The notes beneath the pieces were generated by a model that saw only the letters and a list, made by a program, of their open reading frames with translations, was not told the origin of the DNA and ran no database searches. The position numbers and the translations under genes were made by a program. From Methylophilaceae bacterium (GTDB lineage: Bacteria > Pseudomonadota > Gammaproteobacteria > Burkholderiales > Methylophilaceae), in assembly GCA_013141125.1 (NCBI GenBank), contig JABFRO010000002.1:434001-498000 (forward strand): 64,000 nucleotides of DNA, read 5' to 3'. Shown here in pieces: positions 59,261-64,000 of the stretch (position 1 is the first letter of the stretch; each line of letters begins with the position of its first letter).

Positions 59261-60341
59261 GATTCAGCTCTGAAGTGCTGCTGTTGTAAGCGCGATTAGG
59301 TGGTGAGCTGGATTATTGTCAGCGCCATTTATACGACCAGGTAAAAGAAACACCGATGAAGCATTATAAGCAGCTCACCAGCGAACTACGATGCCAGATT
59401 TACTGGCTGAAACAAGCGGGGTTAAAACGTACTGAAATTGCGCAATAGATCGGGGTCAACAAATCCACGATTACACAGGAGTTCAAGCGCAATCAAGGGC
59501 AGCGTGGCTGGCGCCCCAAACAAGCGCAAGCGCTCTGTGATGCACGCAGGCTAGCCTGTTACCATGATCGGCAGTTGTTGGGCGAGGACTGGGCGCAAGT
59601 TGACCCCTTAATCCGGCAGGACTTCAGCCCGGAGCAAACCGCACATCGCCTGAAACAGGAAGGCCGCTTGCAGATCAGTCACGAAACAATCTACCAGCTC
59701 ATTTACGCCGACAAGCGCAGTGGTGGTGACCCGCATCAATTTTGTGCAGCCAGAAATCTCGCTGCATGCGATACGCCAGAGGGCAGTAGCGATGCGGTGC
59801 GACCAATACCCAGTTAGCATAAAGGTGCGTCCTTAAGTCCTGGCACAAAAAATTAGACTGGGTGATTGGAAGGCTGACCCGTTGATTGGCCGACACCACA
59901 ATGGTAGCCTGGTGATCGCTCTGGTGGAACGCAAATCGCGTTATGTGCTGCAGCCCCAACACATTCTAAGCCAAACATGCCGAGTGAGTGGCTGCGACGA
60001 TTATACGTTTATTCGCGCCCCATCAGAATGGCTGCCTTCCATCACGTTTGATAATGGCAAGGAATTTGCGGAGCATGGATTACAAATCTTCATCTACTTT
60101 GCTCATCCCTAACACTCCCGGGAGTGTGGGTTGACCGTGAGCTGTAATGGATGGCTGTGGCAATACTTTCCCAAGGGAATGGTGCTGATCAATGTCACTG
60201 AGTAAAAGGTAAAAAAGCGGTAGGCCCACGCAATCATCGGCCGCGAAAAGTGCTTGGCTATAAAACCCAGCACAATGTATTCTTCAGCGTAGAAATGCGC
60301 TATCCGATCCACCTTTAGCTGTTGCACTTCAAAGTTTAATC
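59261..60341 (+). mobile_element. IS30-family element, decayed
   Basis: Ends GATTCAGCTCTGAAGTGC (59261) and the reverse complement of 60321-60341 (GATTAAACTTTGAAGTGCAAC) match at about 14 of 18 positions. In between is a broken IS30-type transposase gene. No target duplication is clear. It begins 30 bases after IS21 copy A. Confidence 0.65.
59356..60340 (+). pseudogene. IS30-family transposase, multiply broken
   Basis: From ATG 59356 the frame reads MKHYKQLTSELRCQIYWLKQ, a typical IS30 helix-turn-helix start, then hits TAG at 59446. Beyond, QISHETIYQLIYADKRSGGD is intact to about 59730; then several frame changes. DDE-domain pieces remain: LVERKSRY near 59920, then LTFDNGKEFAEH-like ITFDNGKEFAEHG near 60045 and YFAHP near 60100. 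At least three frame breaks and one nonsense codon, so no function. Confidence 0.75.
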
Positions 60342-60393
60342 CGCTTTTTTGTAACGGCTAAAGCCAATTTATTCTAACTGAATGGTGTTTTGA

Positions 60394-61677
60394 ATGTATG
60401 CTGAATTAAATCAAATCTGGCATGAGTTATGGATCAATCAGCTGACATTATCTGCTTTTTGGCAGTTTTGTGTCATTCTGGTCAGTCTGCTATTGGCTTG
60501 GTCAATTAATGGATTGTTGCGTACTTACGTGATGCGCTATGCGCCTGAGCACTGGAAGATTGGAATAGGCGGAGTAAACCGAGCTATTTTTCCTTTAACC
60601 TCGTTGGTTTTTGTTTATAGTGGTCAGTTGCTTTTGCAGGATTGGCAAAATATCAGCATGCTAAAGCTTGCTACTAGTTTGCTTATTGCAATGACAGTTA
60701 TAAGGCTGGCGGTCTATGCGATGCGTTATATTTTCAGTCCTGGTGGTTGGGTTCGCGCAATGGAAACCACAATTTTCGCAAGTGTGTGGATAGTTTGGGC
60801 ATTGCATCTAAGTGGCTTGTTGCCGCAGATAGTCCAGGTGCTGGACGATATTAGTTTTCACATAGGTAAAACGCCTATCACTTTATGGCTTTTAATCCAG
60901 GGCTTATTTACGGTGTTGGTAACACTTATTATCGCGCTGTGGTTGAGCCGTGTACTTGAAAACAAAGTCATGCGTGCATCACAGATCAGTATTAATATGC
61001 GCGTCGTGTTAAGTAAGTTGGTTCGCATCATGCTCTCCTTAATGGCAATCTTGATGGCGCTTTCGGCAGTTGGTCTGGATATTACATTTCTTTCAATCTT
61101 TGGTGGTGCGCTAGGTGTTGGGCTTGGTTTTGGAATGCAGAAAATTGCTAGCAATTATATTAGTGGTTTTATTATTCTAATGGATCGCTCCATGCGCATA
61201 GGGGATGTCATCACTGTCGATTCTCACTACGGTATCGTTAATGAAATGCGCACTCGCTACATGGTATTGCGCAAACTGGATAATACCGAAGTCATTATTC
61301 CTAATGAAACTTTGATTACTAACGCCGTGATAAATCATTCATTATCTGATCGAACGACGCGTGTGCAGATGCTAGTACAAGTTAGTTATGAAAGCTCGTT
61401 AGAGCTTGTAATGCAGCTGATGCGTGATGTGGCACTACTACAACCACGTATTCTAAAAATGCCTGAGCCTGCTGTTCTGATAAAAGGCTTTGGTGAGAGC
61501 GGCGTGGATTTGAGCTTGTCTGTTTGGATACCAGACCCGGAGGAGGGTTCGGCAACCTTACAATCGGCGATATATTTAGATATTTGGCATGCGTTTAAAG
61601 CCAACTCAATTTCAATCCCATACCCGCAAAGAGAAATTAGAATATTAGGTGGGGTAGCAAGAGACAACGTTGAATGA
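60394..61677 (+). CDS. MscS-family mechanosensitive channel
   Basis: A 427-residue inner-membrane protein with about five or six membrane segments, the last (pore) one being FLSIFGGALGVGLGFGMQKI near 240, followed by the MscS beta domain (MDRSMRIGDVITVDSHYGIV, then VIIPNETLITNAVINHSLSD). The C-terminal domain closes with SIPYPQREIRIL. It releases solutes on hypo-osmotic shock; longer than E. coli MscS (286) because of extra N-terminal segments. Ribosome site weak before ATG 60394. Confidence 0.92.
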   Translation: MYAELNQIWHELWINQLTLSAFWQFCVILVSLLLAWSINGLLRTYVMRYAPEHWKIGIGGVNRAIFPLTSLVFVYSGQLLLQDWQNISMLKLATSLLIAMTVIRLAVYAMRYIFSPGGWVRAMETTIFASVWIVWALHLSGLLPQIVQVLDDISFHIGKTPITLWLLIQGLFTVLVTLIIALWLSRVLENKVMRASQISINMRVVLSKLVRIMLSLMAILMALSAVGLDITFLSIFGGALGVGLGFGMQKIASNYISGFIILMDRSMRIGDVITVDSHYGIVNEMRTRYMVLRKLDNTEVIIPNETLITNAVINHSLSDRTTRVQMLVQVSYESSLELVMQLMRDVALLQPRILKMPEPAVLIKGFGESGVDLSLSVWIPDPEEGSATLQSAIYLDIWHAFKANSISIPYPQREIRILGGVARDNVE

Positions 61678-61969
61678 AAAGTAGGGTGCATCTAATCTAT
61701 ACGACTAAAAATATCCATGAATAAATACAGATGGAATTAAATTCTCCCAGTGATGAAAGTAGGTTTGGCGCGAGAAAGTTTTAATTTTCTGCAGGACTTG
61801 TTGGTCTTTCATGCTTGGATACGAAGTAGAGGCAAGCGTTTAAGCGCTCGTACAACGGCATGAATGAGGTACCTAGGAGCCGCTTTTACAATTGAAGGGT
61901 AGCTAAATCCCTAAGCGGCGACGATCGAACATATGCGATAATAATGCAATTTTTTGATTTTACCTGGAA
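61678..61969. other. Gene-free stretch with a nested palindrome
   Basis: No reading frame is accepted here. At 61879-61919 GCCGCTT and AAGCGGC enclose GGG...CCC (AAGGGTAGCTAAATCCCT), a nested stem that could be a small RNA or a relic. Nothing else recognised. Confidence 0.4.
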
Positions 61970-62003
61970 AATTTAAAAGCCCACAAATGTGGGCTTTTAA
62001 ATT
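61970..62003. terminator. Bidirectional terminator between mscS-like gene and rpmG
   Basis: AATTTAAAAGCCCAC and GTGGGCTTTTAAATT with an AAAT loop: a 15-bp perfect stem with A and T runs on both sides, so it works for the plus-strand channel gene and the minus-strand rpmB-rpmG transcript. Confidence 0.85.
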
Positions 62004-62038
62004 GATTCCAGCTTAAATTGCTTGGTTAGAGCGAGTTA

Positions 62039-62194
62039 TTATTTAAGCTTGGTTTCTTTATAAATTACATGCTTACGTACTACTGGGTCAAACTTCTTGA
62101 GCTCCAGTTTTTCTGGCATGGTGCGCTTGTTTTTGGTCGTAGTGTAGAAGTGACCAGTACCAGCACTTGATTCGAGCTTGATTTTTTCACGCAT
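62039..62194 (-). CDS. rpmG: Ribosomal protein L33
   Basis: A 51-residue 50S protein, read on the minus strand: [20 protein letters not shown] then [20 protein letters not shown] and [11 protein letters not shown]. It is the zinc-free form without CxxC pairs. It lies 26 bases after rpmB, the conserved rpmB-rpmG pair, and ends before a bidirectional terminator. Confidence 0.95.
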   Translation of the reverse strand: MREKIKLESSAGTGHFYTTTKNKRTMPEKLELKKFDPVVRKHVIYKETKLK

Positions 62195-62220
62195 GATGTT
62201 TACCTTAAATCCTAATGCAG

Positions 62221-62457
62221 TTAGATTTTTTCGCCGTTTGCACGCAAATTAGCTAAAACTGCATCAATGCCGTTCTTGTCAATTGTACGCAATGCGGCGT
62301 TAGTTATACGCATACTTACCCAACGATTTTCGCTTTCAACCCAGAATTTGCGGTTTTGCAAATTAGGCAGAAAACGACGCTTAGTTTTGTTATTTGCATG
62401 AGAAACATTGTTTCCAACCATCGGCTTTTTGCCGGTTACCTGACAGACACGTGCCAT
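62221..62457 (-). CDS. rpmB: Ribosomal protein L28
   Basis: A 78-residue 50S protein. [20 protein letters not shown] is the normal start at ATG 62457; an earlier in-frame ATG would add 15 unusual residues. [20 protein letters not shown] and the [14 protein letters not shown] end match the family. Confidence 0.96.
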   Translation of the reverse strand: MARVCQVTGKKPMVGNNVSHANNKTKRRFLPNLQNRKFWVESENRWVSMRITNAALRTIDKNGIDAVLANLRANGEKI

Positions 62458-62532
62458 GGCAGACTCCAAAATTCGAAAGAGCGCATTTATACCATAAATC
62501 ACGACTAATATTCAAGTTATTCCAGAATATTA

Positions 62533-62985
62533 TTAATGTTTTCCCGTGCTACCAAACCCATCTTCACCTCGAATAGACGCTGTAAACTCATCTACCAAGT
62601 TGAAATTGGCCTGTACTACGGGAACAATAACAAGCTGTGCGATTCGCTCCATTGGATTAAGTAGAAATGGCACGTGACTACGATTCCAACAAGAAACGAG
62701 CAATTGCCCTTGATAATCTGAATCAATCAAACCAACCAGATTACCTAATACAATGCCATGCTTATGCCCAAGGCCTGAGCGCGGCAGGATGATGGCGGCA
62801 TAGTTGGCGTCTGCCAAATGAATGGCTATACCTGTTGGGATCATGGTGGTTTCACCGGGAGCCAGAGTTTTGACATGCTCGATGCAGGCACGCAAGTCCA
62901 AGCCAGCAGAACCCGATGTAGCATAGGCTGGCATTAAATTGTGCAAGCGCGCATCCAGAATTTTTAAATCAACGTTTAGGGACAT
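62533..62985 (-). CDS. dut: dUTP diphosphatase
   Basis: A 150-residue trimeric enzyme that splits dUTP to dUMP and keeps uracil out of DNA. The five motifs are present: [44 protein letters not shown] and the C-terminal [12 protein letters not shown]. It lies 27 bases after coaBC on the minus strand, the usual coaBC-dut pair. Confidence 0.96.
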   Translation of the reverse strand: MSLNVDLKILDARLHNLMPAYATSGSAGLDLRACIEHVKTLAPGETTMIPTGIAIHLADANYAAIILPRSGLGHKHGIVLGNLVGLIDSDYQGQLLVSCWNRSHVPFLLNPMERIAQLVIVPVVQANFNLVDEFTASIRGEDGFGSTGKH

Positions 62986-63012
62986 AGTTTGGTTTCTCGT
63001 AAAATATGAGGT

Positions 63013-64000
63013 TTATTTCAGCATATTAGCCACATGTTGCAATAACATACGAGCCAATACAATTTTGGGTGCATGTGGTAGCTGGTAGCTACCGTAGTCA
63101 TCCAGTAAAGTTAGCGAGCTTTCATCCTTGCCGATGGCATCGCTTGCCAGATTGGCCGCAATGAGCGGTAGTTTTTTGCGCAAACGTTTTTGCTCTGCGT
63201 ATTCCAGCAAGTTTTCACTTTCAGCCGCGAAGCCTATGCAAAAAGGCGCATTGGGTAGATGGCTTACGCTTGCAAGAATGTCGGTATTAGGCGTAAGTTC
63301 CAGCGTTAAGTTCTGATCGTTTTTCTTGATTTTTCGTGTACTAGTAATGCTGGGTCGATAATCCGCCACTGCCGCCACGGCAATGAAAATGTCTTGTTGT
63401 GCGATTTTGTCCAAGACGGCCGTTAGCATATCTTGTGCACTAATAACTTTGATTGTTTTTGCATTTAGTGGTGCGATGAGCGTTGTCGGACCACTCACCA
63501 GAGTGACTGTAGCCCCCATTTCAATAGCTGCCTGTGCAATGCTGTAGCCCATTTTCCCCGAGCTGAAATTGGTAATGGCGCGCACAGGATCAATTGCTTC
63601 TATGGTGGGGCCGGCGGTAATAAGTATTCGCTTACCTGTGAGAAGCTTTGGCTGTTGGCTAGATTCAATAGCTGAAACTAGCTGTTCAGGCTCTAGCATG
63701 CGACCGAGACCGACTTCACCACAGGCTTGTTCGCCACTGTTCGGACCGAGTATTTGTATGCCATCCTGGTGAAGTTGGCGGATATTACGTTGTGTGGCCG
63801 GGTTTTCCCACATTTGCTTATTCATGGCTGGAGCTACCAAAAGCGGACAATCTCGGGCGAGACAAATGGTTGATAGCAGGTCATCAGCAATGCCATGCGC
63901 TAGTTTTGCTAAAAAATCGGCACTGGCTGGAGCAATCAAGATGCCACCAGTCACGCGAGATAACTCGATATGCGCCATACCATGGTTGGTGCTGCCATTC
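63013..64000 (-). CDS. coaBC: Bifunctional CoaBC (PPC decarboxylase / PPC synthetase), 5' end outside window
   Basis: Makes 4'-phosphopantetheine from phosphopantothenate and cysteine for coenzyme A. About 328 residues are visible. The frame continues through the right edge as NGSTNHGMAHIELSRV, so the ATG at 63978 is internal and the FMN-binding start is outside. The CoaC part has PAMNKQMW and the GEQACGEVGLGRM motif with the catalytic Cys; the CoaB part starts at GKRILITAGPTIEAIDPVR and NFSSGKMGYSIA. Followed by dut. Confidence 0.95.
   Translation of the reverse strand, partial: NGSTNHGMAHIELSRVTGGILIAPASADFLAKLAHGIADDLLSTICLARDCPLLVAPAMNKQMWENPATQRNIRQLHQDGIQILGPNSGEQACGEVGLGRMLEPEQLVSAIESSQQPKLLTGKRILITAGPTIEAIDPVRAITNFSSGKMGYSIAQAAIEMGATVTLVSGPTTLIAPLNAKTIKVISAQDMLTAVLDKIAQQDIFIAVAAVADYRPSITSTRKIKKNDQNLTLELTPNTDILASVSHLPNAPFCIGFAAESENLLEYAEQKRLRKKLPLIAANLASDAIGKDESSLTLLDDYGSYQLPHAPKIVLARMLLQHVANMLK

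Overview
The window is a 64 kb piece of a chromosome that reads as a betaproteobacterium. The gene order tRNA-Tyr/Gly/Thr-tuf-tRNA-Trp-secE-nusG-rplKAJL-rpoBC-rpsLG-fusA-tuf-S10-spc-alpha, the 1390-residue RpoB and the protein sequences all fit that class. Nitrosomonadales (Gallionellaceae or relatives) is my best guess, but this is inference from sequence style and not a proven placement.

Layout. 1-1715 is a scrappy accessory edge: the tail of a PD-(D/E)XK-type nuclease, an attC-like site split by a 99-bp MITE-like element, a VOC-fold gene that looks like an integron cassette, a collapsed ATPase remnant and several REP-like palindromes. 1716-13524 (all minus strand) is a complete nitrate assimilation locus: nasT, a leader with an ANTAR two-hairpin antiterminator and terminator, nrtA-nrtB-nrtD transporter, an outer-membrane porin, cobA (siroheme synthesis), nirB, nirD and nasA. 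Nitrate would enter through the porin and ABC transporter, be reduced by NasA to nitrite and by NirBD to ammonium, with CobA supplying the siroheme precursor. No nasS-like sensor gene is visible beside nasT.

13773-23482 holds sodium-coupled transporters (AGCS and NSS families), two unrecognised small genes, mltA, apaG, thiamine genes (thiS, thiG, thiD, thiE) and hemL, with a tRNA-Gly(CCC). 23611-55760 is the main transcription/translation block, with two nearly identical tuf genes, all of the S10, spc and alpha ribosomal proteins, rpoA, rpoB, rpoC, secE and secY. Within it, infA is frameshifted by one missing base in an A run and rpmJ is a 37-codon gene.

55874-60341 is an insertion-sequence scar immediately after the rplQ terminator: one IS21-family copy (plus strand) whose interior is replaced by a second IS21-family copy in the opposite orientation, followed by a decayed IS30-family element. 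60394-64000 returns to housekeeping: an MscS-type channel, rpmG, rpmB, dut and the 3' part of coaBC, which runs off the right edge.

The points most worth attention are the infA frameshift, the ANTAR leader that exactly fits the two-hexaloop model, the element inserted in the attC site, and the nested inverted IS21 pair. I did not find a convincing wholly new system; most of the window is well-conserved core genome.
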